The notes under the pieces were generated by a model that was not told the origin of the DNA, did not search any database, and was given only the letters and a program-made list of their open reading frames with translations. Below are positions 16,693-24,442 of a stretch of DNA of 25,816 nucleotides, piece by piece. A program made the translations under genes and the position numbers. The stretch spans positions 15,947 to 41,762 of the forward strand of contig DEWY01000016.1 in NCBI GenBank assembly GCA_002363865.1, written 5' to 3'. This DNA is from Caulobacteraceae bacterium UBA3198. Lineage in GTDB: Bacteria > Pseudomonadota > Alphaproteobacteria > Caulobacterales > Caulobacteraceae. Position 1 is the stretch's first letter, and the number at the start of each line of letters is the position of its first letter.

Positions 16693-18072
16693 TCACACCG
16701 CGACGCGGCGGGCCATGTCGATGCGGTCTTCTTTGAGCTTCTCCGCCACCAGGAAGGCCAGTTCGAGGGCCTGCTCGCCATTGAGACGGGGGTCGCAATG
16801 GGTGTGGTAGCGGTCAGCCAGGTCGCCCTCGGTGAGCGCCCGGGCCCCGCCCAGGCATTCGGTGACGTTCTGGCCGGTCATCTCCAGGTGGACGCCGCCG
16901 GGGTGGACGCCCTCGGCCTTGGCGATCTCCACGAAGGACTTCACCTCCGACAGGATGCGGTCGAAGGGCCGCGTCTTGTAGCCGTTGGCCGCCGTCAGCG
17001 TGTTGCCGTGCATCGGATCGATCGCCCAGACCACATTGCGGCCGCCGGCCTTGGTGGCCTGCATCAGGCGCGGCAGACGGTCGGCGATCTTGTCGTGGCC
17101 GAACCGGCCATAAAGCGTCAGGCGGCCGGCCTCATTGGCCGGGCTCAGCGCATCGATCAGGCGCAGCAGTTCGTCCGGCTCCAGGGTGGGGCCGACCTTG
17201 ACGCCGATCGGGTTCTTCACCCCCCGGCAGAACTCCACATGGGCGCCGTCCAGCTGCCGGGTCCGCTCGCCGATCCACAGCAGGTGGGCCGAGGTGTCGT
17301 ACCAGTCGCCCGAGGTGGAATCGACGCGGGTCATGGCCTCCTCGAAGCCCAGCAGCAGGGCCTCGTGGCAGGTGAAGAACTCCACCCGGTGCAGGTCGGG
17401 ATGGCTGTCAGGGGTGACCCCGATAGCGGCCATGAAGGTCAGGGCTTCGCTGATCTTCTCCGACAGTTCGCGATAGCGGGCGCCCTGCGGGCTGTCATTG
17501 ACGAAGCCGAGCGTCCAGCGGTGGATGTTGTAGAGATCGGCATAGCCGCCGCCGGCGAAGGCCCGCAGCAGGTTCAAGGTCGAGGACGACTGGGCGTAGG
17601 CCTTCAGCAGGCGCTCCGGATCGGGCGCGCGGGCTTCGGCTGTGAACTCCATGCCGTTGATGTTGTCGCCGCGGTAAGAGGGCAGCTCCACATCGCCGAT
17701 CTTCTCCACCGGCGAAGAGCGCGGCTTGGCGAACTGGCCGGCCATCCGGCCGACCTTCACCACTGGCTTGCCACCGGCGAAGGTCAGCACGACGGCCATC
17801 TGCAGGATCAGGCGGAAGGTGTCGCGGATATTGTCGGCGTGGAATTCCTTGAAGCTCTCGGCGCAGTCGCCGCCCTGCAGCAGGAAGGCGCGGCCCTCGG
17901 CCACGTCGCCCAGCAGGGACTTCAGACGCCGGGCCTCGCCCGCAAACACCAGCGGCGGCATGCCGCGCAGGGTCTGCTCGACGCGCTCAAGCGCTGTGGC
18001 GTCCGGATAGTCTTCCGGAATGTGCTTGGCCGTCTTGCCGCGCCAGGAGGCCGGATTCCAGGTGTCGCTCAT
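16693..18072 (-). CDS. aroG: Class II 3-deoxy-D-arabino-heptulosonate 7-phosphate synthase
   Basis: Condenses phosphoenolpyruvate and erythrose 4-phosphate in the first step of the shikimate pathway. It is the class II (plant/Mycobacterium) type of 459 residues. All four metal ligands are visible: C70 in QGGDCAESF, H355 in DPMHGNT, E397 in HLEMTGQNVTEC, and D427 in HCDPRLNGEQ. The N-terminal extension used by the M. tuberculosis enzyme for allosteric aromatic sites is shorter here, so feedback properties may differ. GGAG lies seven bases before the ATG. The gene follows the O-antigen ligase-like gene by 65 bases on the same strand; the leader between them can form two alternative hairpins. 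Confidence 0.96.
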   Translation of the reverse strand: MSDTWNPASWRGKTAKHIPEDYPDATALERVEQTLRGMPPLVFAGEARRLKSLLGDVAEGRAFLLQGGDCAESFKEFHADNIRDTFRLILQMAVVLTFAGGKPVVKVGRMAGQFAKPRSSPVEKIGDVELPSYRGDNINGMEFTAEARAPDPERLLKAYAQSSSTLNLLRAFAGGGYADLYNIHRWTLGFVNDSPQGARYRELSEKISEALTFMAAIGVTPDSHPDLHRVEFFTCHEALLLGFEEAMTRVDSTSGDWYDTSAHLLWIGERTRQLDGAHVEFCRGVKNPIGVKVGPTLEPDELLRLIDALSPANEAGRLTLYGRFGHDKIADRLPRLMQATKAGGRNVVWAIDPMHGNTLTAANGYKTRPFDRILSEVKSFVEIAKAEGVHPGGVHLEMTGQNVTECLGGARALTEGDLADRYHTHCDPRLNGEQALELAFLVAEKLKEDRIDMARRVAV

Positions 18073-18087
18073 CAGTCAGCTCCGCGT

Positions 18088-18124
18088 CGTCCCGCGTCTT
18101 GGGACCGAACTTGGCCCCGGGACG
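18088..18124 (-). promoter_or_regulatory. Alternative hairpins in the aroG leader
   Basis: CGTCCCG at 18088-18094 is an exact inverted partner of CGGGACG at 18118-18124. The inner GTCCC at 18089-18093 can instead pair with GGGAC at 18101-18105. The two structures exclude each other and lie a few bases before the aroG ribosome site. Such an arrangement can control read-through or translation, but no leader peptide is visible and chance is not excluded. Confidence 0.3.
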
Positions 18125-18137
18125 AAAGAGGGGCCTT

Positions 18138-19397
18138 CTACTCCGATATGGGGGGATAGGTCGATGCTCTGCGCGCGCCTTCGCCGGCCTTCGCCGGCCT
18201 CGCCGGCCTCGCCGCAGGCGCCAGGCGTTGAGCCCCGGAGGCTGAGACCGCAGCCAGGGCGCCGAGCGCCAGCCACCACTCCTGCCAGACCCCAAAGCTG
18301 ACGGCGGCGAAGGTGAGGTAGCTCACAGCCGCCACCGTGCCGCTCACCGCCCCCAGATCAGGGCTGCGCCGCTCCTGCCGATGAAAGATGGTGACCCAGA
18401 AGACCGTGGCCGCCGCCGCCCCGATCACCCCCAGCTCCAGCCACACCTGCAGCGCGGCGTCATGAGGGTGAAGCCGGATCCCGGGACCAAACATGCGGCT
18501 GGCGTCCAGACCCCAGCCCTTGAGGGGCTTGTCGCTGATCCAGTCCACCGCATAGCTCCAGTAGTCCATGCGCATGCTCCAGGAGAGGCTGACCCTGTCC
18601 TGCAGCGCCCCGTAGAGGCCCTGCGCCCGCAGCGCCCACAGGATCAAGGGCGTGGCGAGGAAGAAGAAGCCGGCGCCCGCGCCCAGCACCCGCGGCGCGA
18701 CCAGGGGCCAGCGATAGACCGCCGCGCCGGCGGCGCTGGCGGCCGCCAGGGCGATCAGGGGCGCGTCCGCATTCAGCCCCACCGCGCCGGCCACCACGCC
18801 GGCGGCCATCAGCACCGCCAGTTGCCACCAGCCGAGACGGATGGCGGCCAAGGCGGCAGGCCCCCAGAGCACGGCCAGGACGAACACCCCCTGGGCGACG
18901 TTGCGCACCGCCAGGTCTGGCCGGATGGGATCGCCGATCGCCTGACGCAGGGCCTGATAGAGGACCGCGCCGGTGACGGCTTCGGCGATCAGCACCGCGG
19001 CCAGGCCAGACATGCCCCACATGAACACCATCATCGCCCGGCGCAGGCCCTGGGCGTCCGCGCGACGCACGGCGCTATAGGCCGACCAGTAGAGCACCGC
19101 CTGGCAGGCCAGCTTGACCGCATTGGAGCTCCACAGCGCCTCGGGCTCATAGGGGCTCCACAGCATGGAGCCCGCCGCCCAGATCACCAGCACGAGCAGG
19201 GCCAGGGCCGCCGGACGGTCAGCCTCGCGCACCTCCAGCCCCGGCAGCGTCAGGAGGCCGACAATGGTGAGCAGCACGGCGAAGGCCAGCGGCCCCACCC
19301 AACCCAGGGGGCCGGCCAGGGCGGCGCCGAAAAGCAGCACCCAGCCGCACCAGCGGGAGAACCCCGGACCACCGATCAGAGAGGCCGGCGTCGTCAC
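18138..19397 (-). CDS. O-antigen ligase/polymerase-like (Wzy_C) membrane protein
   Basis: A 419-residue polytopic inner-membrane protein with about ten to twelve hydrophobic helices. The Wzy_C signature is clear in the periplasmic loop: DKPLKGWGLDASRMF followed by LHPHDAALQVWLELGVIG, with the conserved Arg and His-Pro-His residues used in glycan transfer. It should either join O-antigen to lipid A-core or polymerise a surface polysaccharide; ligase and polymerase cannot be separated by sequence alone. The GTG start at 19395-19397 overlaps the gor stop as GTGA, implying coupled translation, and no methionine start fits better. The C-terminal tail (RPARPAKAGEG region) is encoded by a tandem repeat. 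No other polysaccharide gene is visible nearby. Confidence 0.85.
   Translation of the reverse strand: MTTPASLIGGPGFSRWCGWVLLFGAALAGPLGWVGPLAFAVLLTIVGLLTLPGLEVREADRPAALALLVLVIWAAGSMLWSPYEPEALWSSNAVKLACQAVLYWSAYSAVRRADAQGLRRAMMVFMWGMSGLAAVLIAEAVTGAVLYQALRQAIGDPIRPDLAVRNVAQGVFVLAVLWGPAALAAIRLGWWQLAVLMAAGVVAGAVGLNADAPLIALAAASAAGAAVYRWPLVAPRVLGAGAGFFFLATPLILWALRAQGLYGALQDRVSLSWSMRMDYWSYAVDWISDKPLKGWGLDASRMFGPGIRLHPHDAALQVWLELGVIGAAAATVFWVTIFHRQERRSPDLGAVSGTVAAVSYLTFAAVSFGVWQEWWLALGALAAVSASGAQRLAPAARPARPAKAGEGARRASTYPPISE
18178..18214. repeat. Short tandem GC repeat in the ligase-like gene 3' end
   Basis: Two copies of CCTTCGCCGG, one of CCTCGCCGG and a partial CCTCGCCG stand in tandem. They encode the basic, Pro/Ala-rich cytoplasmic tail of the O-antigen ligase-like protein. 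Units of 9 and 10 bases are not all multiples of three, so slippage would shift the frame of the last 25 or so codons. Confidence 0.7.
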
Positions 19398-20779
19398 GCC
19401 ACAGGGCCCAGATCCTGCGGCATGTACTTCTCGCGCATGGTGACAAGCTCCTCGGCCAGGGTGGGATGCACCGCGCAGGTGGAGTCCCACTGGGCCTTGG
19501 TCACGCCCATCTTCAGGGCGATGGCCGCCATCTGGATGATCTCCGGCCCGTCAGGCGCCACCACATGGCAGCCCAGCAGCTTCTGGCTCTTGGCGTCCAC
19601 CACCAGCTTGATCAGCGCCCGCTCTTCCCCGCCGGAGAAGGTGTGCTTCATGGCCCGGAACCTCGACAGATAGACATCCACCTGGCCGTGGGCGTGGCGG
19701 GCCTCGGCCTCGGTCATTCCCACCGAGCCGATGGCCGGCTGAGAAAAGACCGCAGAGGCGACCATCTCATGGTCGAAGGAGGTCGGGTTGTCATAGAACT
19801 CGGTCTGGGCGAAGGCCGCGCCCTCGCGGATGGCCACAGGGGTCAGATTGATGCGGTTGGTGACGTCGCCCACCGCCCAGATGCTCTCCACATTGGTCTT
19901 CGAGAAGTCATCAACCACGATCGCCCCATCCTCGACGGCCACGCCAGCGGCCTCCAGACCCAGGCCCTCCACATAGGGCGCCCGGCCCAGGGCGAAGAGC
20001 ACCATGTCGGACTCCACGGTCGCGCCGTTGGATAGGTGGCTGACCAGGCCCGCGGCGGTCTTTTCCACCCGCTCGTGCTGACAGCCGAGCAGGACATTGA
20101 TCCCCTTGCGCTCCAGCTCCTCGGCCAGATGGGCGCGGACATGGTCATCGAAGCCGCGCAGGATGTTGGGACCCCGGTGGACCAGGGTCACATCCACCCC
20201 CAGGCCCTTGAAGATGCAGGCGAACTCCACGGCGATATAGCCGCCGCCGGCGATGGTCATCCGCTGGGGCAGCTGTGGGATGTGAAAGGCCTCGTCGGAC
20301 GTGATGACGTGCTCGATCCCGGGAAGGTCCGCCGGAACCCAGGGCCGGCCGCCGGTGGCGATCAGGATCTTGCCCGCCGTGACCGTCTTTTCCTTGCCCA
20401 CCAGTTCGACCGTGTGGGCGTCGATCAGCCGGGCCTTGGCGTGGACCAACTCCGCCCCGGCGTTCTGCAGGTTGGTCACATAGATCCCCGACAGCCGGGC
20501 GATCTCCTTGTCCTTCTCCGCCAGGAAGGTGGGCCAGTCGAAGCGCGGCGCCTCGGGGAAACTCCAGCCATAACCCTGCGCGGTCTTGAAATGGCCGGCA
20601 TATTCCGAGGCGTAGACCATGAACTTCTTGGGCACACAGCCGCGGATGACGCAGGTGCCGCCGACCCGGTCCTCCTCGGCCACCGCCACCCTGGCGCCGC
20701 TCATGGCGGCCAGCCTCGCTGCGCGCACGCCGCCGGAGCCGGCGCCGATGACAAACAGGTCGTAGTCGTACTGGGCCAC
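19394..20779 (-). CDS. gor: Glutathione-disulfide reductase
   Basis: FAD- and NADPH-dependent cytosolic flavoenzyme of 461 residues that regenerates reduced glutathione. The FAD-binding GAGSGGVRAAR motif begins at residue 12, the redox disulfide is C43/C48 in GGTCVIRGCVPKK, the NADPH motif is GGGYIAVEFACIFKGLG followed by an Arg-containing HRGP that favours NADPH over NADH, and the C-terminal His-Glu pair is in AVHPTLAEEL. The start is a GTG at 20779, which gives the expected N-terminus; the ribosome site (GGAG, ten bases off) is modest. It follows rpiA by 18 bases and overlaps the ligase-like gene by 4 bases, so it is mid-operon. Confidence 0.95.
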   Translation of the reverse strand: MAQYDYDLFVIGAGSGGVRAARLAAMSGARVAVAEEDRVGGTCVIRGCVPKKFMVYASEYAGHFKTAQGYGWSFPEAPRFDWPTFLAEKDKEIARLSGIYVTNLQNAGAELVHAKARLIDAHTVELVGKEKTVTAGKILIATGGRPWVPADLPGIEHVITSDEAFHIPQLPQRMTIAGGGYIAVEFACIFKGLGVDVTLVHRGPNILRGFDDHVRAHLAEELERKGINVLLGCQHERVEKTAAGLVSHLSNGATVESDMVLFALGRAPYVEGLGLEAAGVAVEDGAIVVDDFSKTNVESIWAVGDVTNRINLTPVAIREGAAFAQTEFYDNPTSFDHEMVASAVFSQPAIGSVGMTEAEARHAHGQVDVYLSRFRAMKHTFSGGEERALIKLVVDAKSQKLLGCHVVAPDGPEIIQMAAIALKMGVTKAQWDSTCAVHPTLAEELVTMREKYMPQDLGPVA

Positions 20780-20797
20780 GCTCAGGTCACTCCACGT

Positions 20798-21481
20798 CTA
20801 GGGTTCGAGGGTGACGACGCCCTGGGGCGTCCCCACCAGGGCCAGGTCGGCCAGGTCGAGAAACAGGCCGTGGTCGACCACGCCGGTGACGCTCTTCAGC
20901 GCATCGGCCAGGGCCGCGGGGTCCTCGATGCGACCACAGGCGGCGTCATAGATAAGGTTGCCCCCGTCGGTTCGCACCGGCGCGCCGTCCTTCACCCGCA
21001 GGCGCGGGGCGACTCCGAGGTCGCATTCGGACAGGGCGTCGCAGATCCGCAGGGCCGTCGTCTCATGGGCGAAGGCCACCACCTCGATCGGCAGGGGAAA
21101 CTTGCCTAGCATGGGCACGCGCTTGGCCGCGTCAGCAATGACCACGCAGCGGCGCGAGGCCTCCCACACCAGCTTCTCGCGCAGCAGGGCCGCGCCGCCG
21201 CCCTTGATCAGGGAGAGCGCCGGACCGATCTCGTCGGCGCCGTCGACCGTGAGGTCGATGGACTTCACTGGCCCAAGTTCGGTGAGCTTCAGCCCCAGGC
21301 TTTCAGCCAGTTCGGCCGTGGCCACCGAGGTGGGGATGCAGGTCACATCCAGGCGCCGCGCCGCCAGGGCCCTGACGAACCAGGCCGCCGTCGAGCCGGT
21401 GCCCAGGCCGACCACCATGCCGGTCTCGACCATCTCCGCGGCGGCCTCGCCGGCGGCCTTCTTCTGGGCGTCTGCGTCCAT
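20798..21481 (-). CDS. rpiA: Ribose-5-phosphate isomerase A
   Basis: Interconverts ribose 5-phosphate and ribulose 5-phosphate in the pentose phosphate pathway. The 227-residue protein has the phosphate-binding VVGLGTGSTA at residues 23-32, the DGADE motif at 80-84, IKGGGAALLREK containing the active-site Lys and nearby Glu, and the late GGNLIYDA block. Length is normal. The ATG at 21481 gives the standard N-terminus (MDADAQKKAAGEAAAEMV); a longer frame reaches 21559 but its added residues do not look like RpiA. Co-directional with glmU (90 bases upstream) and gor (18 bases downstream), probably one transcript. Confidence 0.95.
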   Translation of the reverse strand: MDADAQKKAAGEAAAEMVETGMVVGLGTGSTAAWFVRALAARRLDVTCIPTSVATAELAESLGLKLTELGPVKSIDLTVDGADEIGPALSLIKGGGAALLREKLVWEASRRCVVIADAAKRVPMLGKFPLPIEVVAFAHETTALRICDALSECDLGVAPRLRVKDGAPVRTDGGNLIYDAACGRIEDPAALADALKSVTGVVDHGLFLDLADLALVGTPQGVVTLEP

Positions 21482-21498
21482 CTGGATTCCGTGCTTTC

Positions 21499-21515
21499 CC
21501 GCCGGACCTCGGCGG
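21499..21515 (-). other. GC hairpin between glmU and rpiA
   Basis: CCGCCG and CGGCGG form a perfect 6-pair stem with a 5-base loop, 18 bases before the rpiA start and after the glmU stop. No T-run follows in the direction of transcription, so it may be an intercistronic stabiliser rather than a terminator. Confidence 0.28.
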
Positions 21516-21571
21516 AGGCTCTGTTCTAGGCGCCTGGATCGGGGAAGGCCACGCCCCACAGGCTAGCGGTG

Positions 21572-22933
21572 TCAGGGCTTTTTAGGCCGGGCGGCCTTGG
21601 CGGCGCGGAAGCGGGCGGCCCAGCCGGGCTTTTCTGTCTGGGCGCCGCGCTCCAGGGCCAGGGCGTCGGGCGCCACATCGCGGGTGATCACCGAGCCCGA
21701 TCCCGTATAGGCGCCAGCCCCGATGCGCACCGGCGCGACCAGGGCGGAATTGGAGCCGATGAAGGCGCCCTCCCCCACATGGGTCTCGAACTTGTCGAAG
21801 CCGTCATAGTTGCAGAAGATCGTCCCGGCCCCGATATTGGCCCCCGCGCCCACCGTGCCGTCCCCCAGATAGGCCAGGTGGTTGGCCTTGGCGCCCTCGC
21901 CGACGACCACCTTCTTCACCTCGACGAAATTGCCGATATGGGCCCGCGCCCCGATCTGCGCGCCTGGCCTCAGACGGGCGTAAGGACCGACCAGAGCCCC
22001 TTCGCCGACCTCGGCGCCCTCCAGGTGGCTGAAGGCGCGGATCACGGCGCCGGCCGCCACCCGGACGCCCGGGGCGAAGACTACGAAGGGCTCCACCGTG
22101 GCGCCCGGCGCGATCTGGGTGTCCCAGGAAAAATGCACGGTCTCAGGCGCGGGCATGGCCACGCCCTCGCTCAGGAAGTGATGACGCCGCCGCTGCTGGA
22201 AGATGGCCTCGGCCGCCGAAAGCTGCGCCTGGGAATCAGCGCCCATCACCGCGCTTTCGGGGGCGAAGACCGCGCGGACCTGCGCCTCGTCGGCGACGGC
22301 GATGGCGACCACCTCGGTCAGATAGTACTCACCCTTGACGTTGTCGTTGCCCACCCGGGCCAGCCAGCCGAACAGCTGCGCCCGATCAGCGGCCATCATG
22401 CCGGAATAGCAGGCGCGGACGTGCCGCTCCTCCTCATTGGCGTCACGGGCCTCGACGATGCGGATGACATGGCCGTCCGCGCCCCGGATCAGCCGGCCAT
22501 AGAGGGCCGCGTCGGCCGGCTCGAACCCCAGCAGGGCCAGACCCACCCCCTGGGCGCGCAGGGCGAACAACGGCTCCAGGTCCTTGCCCTCCAGCAGCGG
22601 GCAGTCGGCGTTGGTCACCAGCACTTCGCCGTCGAAATCGGCCAGGGCCTCAGCTGCGGCCAGGACCGCGTGGCCCGTGCCCAGCGGCGGGTCCTGAACG
22701 GCCACGGCGCCCTCCCCCAGCCGCGCGACCACCGCGGCGCGGACCTCGGGGCTGTGGGTCCCGACCACAACCACCACCCGCTCGCAGCCGGCGGCCTGGA
22801 CCGCATCGATGGCCCGGTCGAGCATGGTGCGGCCGCCGACCCTGTGCATCACCTTGGGCGTGGGCGACTTCATCCGCGTGCCCTGGCCCGCAGCAAGGAT
22901 GACGGCGGCGCGGGGTCTGACGCTGGAGGTCAT
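21572..22933 (-). CDS. glmU: Bifunctional UDP-N-acetylglucosamine pyrophosphorylase / glucosamine-1-phosphate N-acetyltransferase
   Basis: Makes UDP-GlcNAc for peptidoglycan and lipid A in two steps: acetylation of glucosamine 1-phosphate by the C-terminal domain and uridylyl transfer by the N-terminal domain. The N-terminal nucleotidyltransferase motif LAAGQGTRMKSPTPKVMH is near residues 13-30, with PLGTGHAV and NADCPLL further on. From about residue 250 the left-handed beta-helix hexapeptide repeats are evident (VGPYARLRPGAQIG, GAKANHLAYLGD, IGAGTIFCNYDG). The 453 residues match the family. AAGGA lies eight bases before the ATG. It heads the minus-strand housekeeping series and is divergent from gph with 90 bases between. 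Confidence 0.97.
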   Translation of the reverse strand: MTSSVRPRAAVILAAGQGTRMKSPTPKVMHRVGGRTMLDRAIDAVQAAGCERVVVVVGTHSPEVRAAVVARLGEGAVAVQDPPLGTGHAVLAAAEALADFDGEVLVTNADCPLLEGKDLEPLFALRAQGVGLALLGFEPADAALYGRLIRGADGHVIRIVEARDANEEERHVRACYSGMMAADRAQLFGWLARVGNDNVKGEYYLTEVVAIAVADEAQVRAVFAPESAVMGADSQAQLSAAEAIFQQRRRHHFLSEGVAMPAPETVHFSWDTQIAPGATVEPFVVFAPGVRVAAGAVIRAFSHLEGAEVGEGALVGPYARLRPGAQIGARAHIGNFVEVKKVVVGEGAKANHLAYLGDGTVGAGANIGAGTIFCNYDGFDKFETHVGEGAFIGSNSALVAPVRIGAGAYTGSGSVITRDVAPDALALERGAQTEKPGWAARFRAAKAARPKKP

Positions 22934-23023
22934 GGGACAGGTCCTTGGCGAGTCGACGGCGTTGCAATCATGGGGCGTTTAGCCGAAACGGCGACAGGTT
23001 TCGACGTCAGGAGACGAACTGTC

Positions 23024-23746
23024 ATGGCCGCCCCCCTCGATCTGACGGCCCTGGCCGGCGCCACGCTCGCCTTCGACCTGGACGGCACCCTGGTGGACAC
23101 CGCCCCGGACCTGGTCGGGACACTGAACGTCATCCTGCAGGAGGAGGGCCACGCCCCCCTGCCGCTGGCCGAGGCGCGGCCCTTCATCGGCAAGGGCGCC
23201 CGCTGGCTCTTGCAGCGCGGCTTCACCGAGGCCGGCCACCCGATCTCTGACGACGCCATGGGCGGCCTCTTTGAGCGGTTCATCGCCCGCTACAACGCCC
23301 ATATCGCCGATGAGAGCGCGCCCTTCCCCGGCATGGTCGAGACGCTTGAAACCCTGCGCGGCGCCGGCGCCCGGCTGGTGGTCTGCACCAACAAGCGCAC
23401 CGACCTCTCCACCAACCTGTTGGACGCGCTCAACCTGTCGTCCCTGTTCGAAGCCATCGTCGGCGCCGACGCCGCCCCGGCCCAGAAGCCTGACCGCCGC
23501 CATCTGGAGACCGCCATCGCCCGGGCCGGCGGCCGCCCCGACCGCGCCGTCATGATCGGCGACGCCGCCCCCGACGCCGGCGCGGCCCGGGCGGCGGGCG
23601 TGCCTCTGGTGCTGGTCAGCTTCGGCTATACCGAGGTTCCGGTGGCCGAGCTCGGGGCCGACATCCTCATCGACCACTATGCCGAACTGCCCGGCGCCTG
23701 TTTGCAGCTACTGGCGGCTTGCCCCCGGCCAAACGAGACGTTATAG
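23024..23746 (+). CDS. gph: Phosphoglycolate phosphatase, HAD family
   Basis: HAD-superfamily phosphatase of 240 residues that removes phosphate from 2-phosphoglycolate, produced mainly by DNA 3'-end repair in non-photosynthetic bacteria. Motif I is FDLDGTLVDT with nucleophile D18 and acid/base D20; motif II is the Thr in VVCTNKR; the motif III Lys is in AQKPDRRHLE; motif IV is MIGDAAPDAGAARAAG, where the usual Ser after GD is Ala. A longer open frame continues upstream through the antisense of glmU and should be ignored; the ATG at 23024 with AGGAGA upstream is the natural start. Related HAD phosphatases of other specificity remain possible. The gene overlaps the probable tRNA-Val promoter at its end. 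Confidence 0.92.
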   Translation: MAAPLDLTALAGATLAFDLDGTLVDTAPDLVGTLNVILQEEGHAPLPLAEARPFIGKGARWLLQRGFTEAGHPISDDAMGGLFERFIARYNAHIADESAPFPGMVETLETLRGAGARLVVCTNKRTDLSTNLLDALNLSSLFEAIVGADAAPAQKPDRRHLETAIARAGGRPDRAVMIGDAAPDAGAARAAGVPLVLVSFGYTEVPVAELGADILIDHYAELPGACLQLLAACPRPNETL

Positions 23747-23747
23747 G
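23719..23747 (+). promoter_or_regulatory. Probable tRNA-Val promoter overlapping the gph stop codon
   Basis: TTGCCC at 23719-23724 and TATAGG at 23742-23747 are separated by the ideal 17 bases. The -10 element contains the gph TAG stop and ends 15 bases before the tRNA, leaving a 5' leader of about 8 bases. Confidence 0.52.
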
Positions 23748-23762
23748 GCCGTCCCTTCCGAT

Positions 23763-23837
23763 GGATGCGTAGCTCAGCGGGAGAGCACCTCGTTCACACC
23801 GAGGGGGTCACAGGTTCAATCCCTGTCGCATCCACCA
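23763..23837 (+). tRNA. tRNA-Val (CAC anticodon), CCA encoded
   Basis: Complete 75-base cloverleaf: acceptor GGATGCG/CGCATCC, D-stem GCTC/GAGC, anticodon stem CCTCG/CGAGG with loop TTCACAC giving anticodon CAC (reads GUG), variable GGGTC, T-stem ACAGG/CCTGT with TTCAATC loop, discriminator A and encoded CCA. All stems pair perfectly. The sequence directly after it changes in composition, so its 3' end is a possible integration site. Confidence 0.98.
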
Positions 23838-24442
23838 TTCCTTTCAGCGGGTTAGAGATTTCTCCCCGCGGCGCTTGCCAGAATGCTAGCCAGGAACGTC
23901 CAAGTTGGGCGAGTTGCCTGACGTCCATGCACTGCCGCTGAGGGGCACGGCCCCACCTTACCATCCGTCGGCAGCGGCAAACTCAAGCATCGAGCGACAG
24001 CGCGAGAAATCGCCGATTTCCAGAATATTTTCAGCCTCTAAACCGTGAATTTCTCCTTGGAGCAGTCCCGCAATTCAATGGTCTAGTGACATCCAGTAAA
24101 GCCTCTACGGACGACGCTTGATGAATAGGCTGAGTGGACCGGTGGCGGCTCGAAAAAGGTAGCGCGCTCGGCTTTACCCGTCGCGAGGCGGTTGATGTCG
24201 TTGTAATGCACAACCCAAACTTGGCCGCCGAGTAGATATCAGTCGTCTTCGACGAACGGAAATGGGAGCGATTTCGATCACGCCCCCAAGCCGGCCGCGC
24301 GAAGCGGCCTACGTGCCCAAAGCGCAGGATCGCGCCAATTGGAGAAGTTGGCCTCGTTTTCAGGGGAGGCACTTGCGTCCACAAAGGTGCGGTTTCTAAT
24401 CGTCAACCGATGGGCGACAACGACCAGTGCAGACATGGCACC
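23838..24442. other. Gene-poor low-GC stretch after tRNA-Val
   Basis: 605 bases with no credible gene. GC is clearly lower than in the flanking core (one sampled line at 24001-24060 is 45%). It contains a weak stem after the tRNA (GCGGG at 23847-23851 with CCCGC at 23865-23869), and a nested pair of inverted repeats at 23933-23979. A 117-codon minus-strand frame at 24031-24384 has no recognisable motif or ribosome site and is not called. The stretch may be decayed DNA at the edge of an island. No second copy of the tRNA 3' end was found by eye in the rest of the window. Confidence 0.55.
23933..23979. repeat. Nested inverted repeats downstream of tRNA-Val
   Basis: TGCCGCTG (23933-23940) pairs with CAGCGGCA (23972-23979), and inside it GGGGC (23942-23946) pairs with GCCCC (23950-23954) across a 3-base loop. 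Together they could form a branched hairpin in RNA or a protein-binding palindrome. No function is known. Confidence 0.4.

Noticed and set aside
21569..23746. Open frame of 725 codons that ends as gph and could look like a large fusion protein.
   Set aside because: The first 485 codons are antisense to glmU and only happen to be in frame. The gph part has its own ATG, ribosome site and complete HAD domain.
24031..24384. 117-codon minus-strand frame after the tRNA.
   Set aside because: No motif, no ribosome site, and an Arg/Ser/Thr-rich composition without domain-like pattern. It could be a remnant but cannot be supported.
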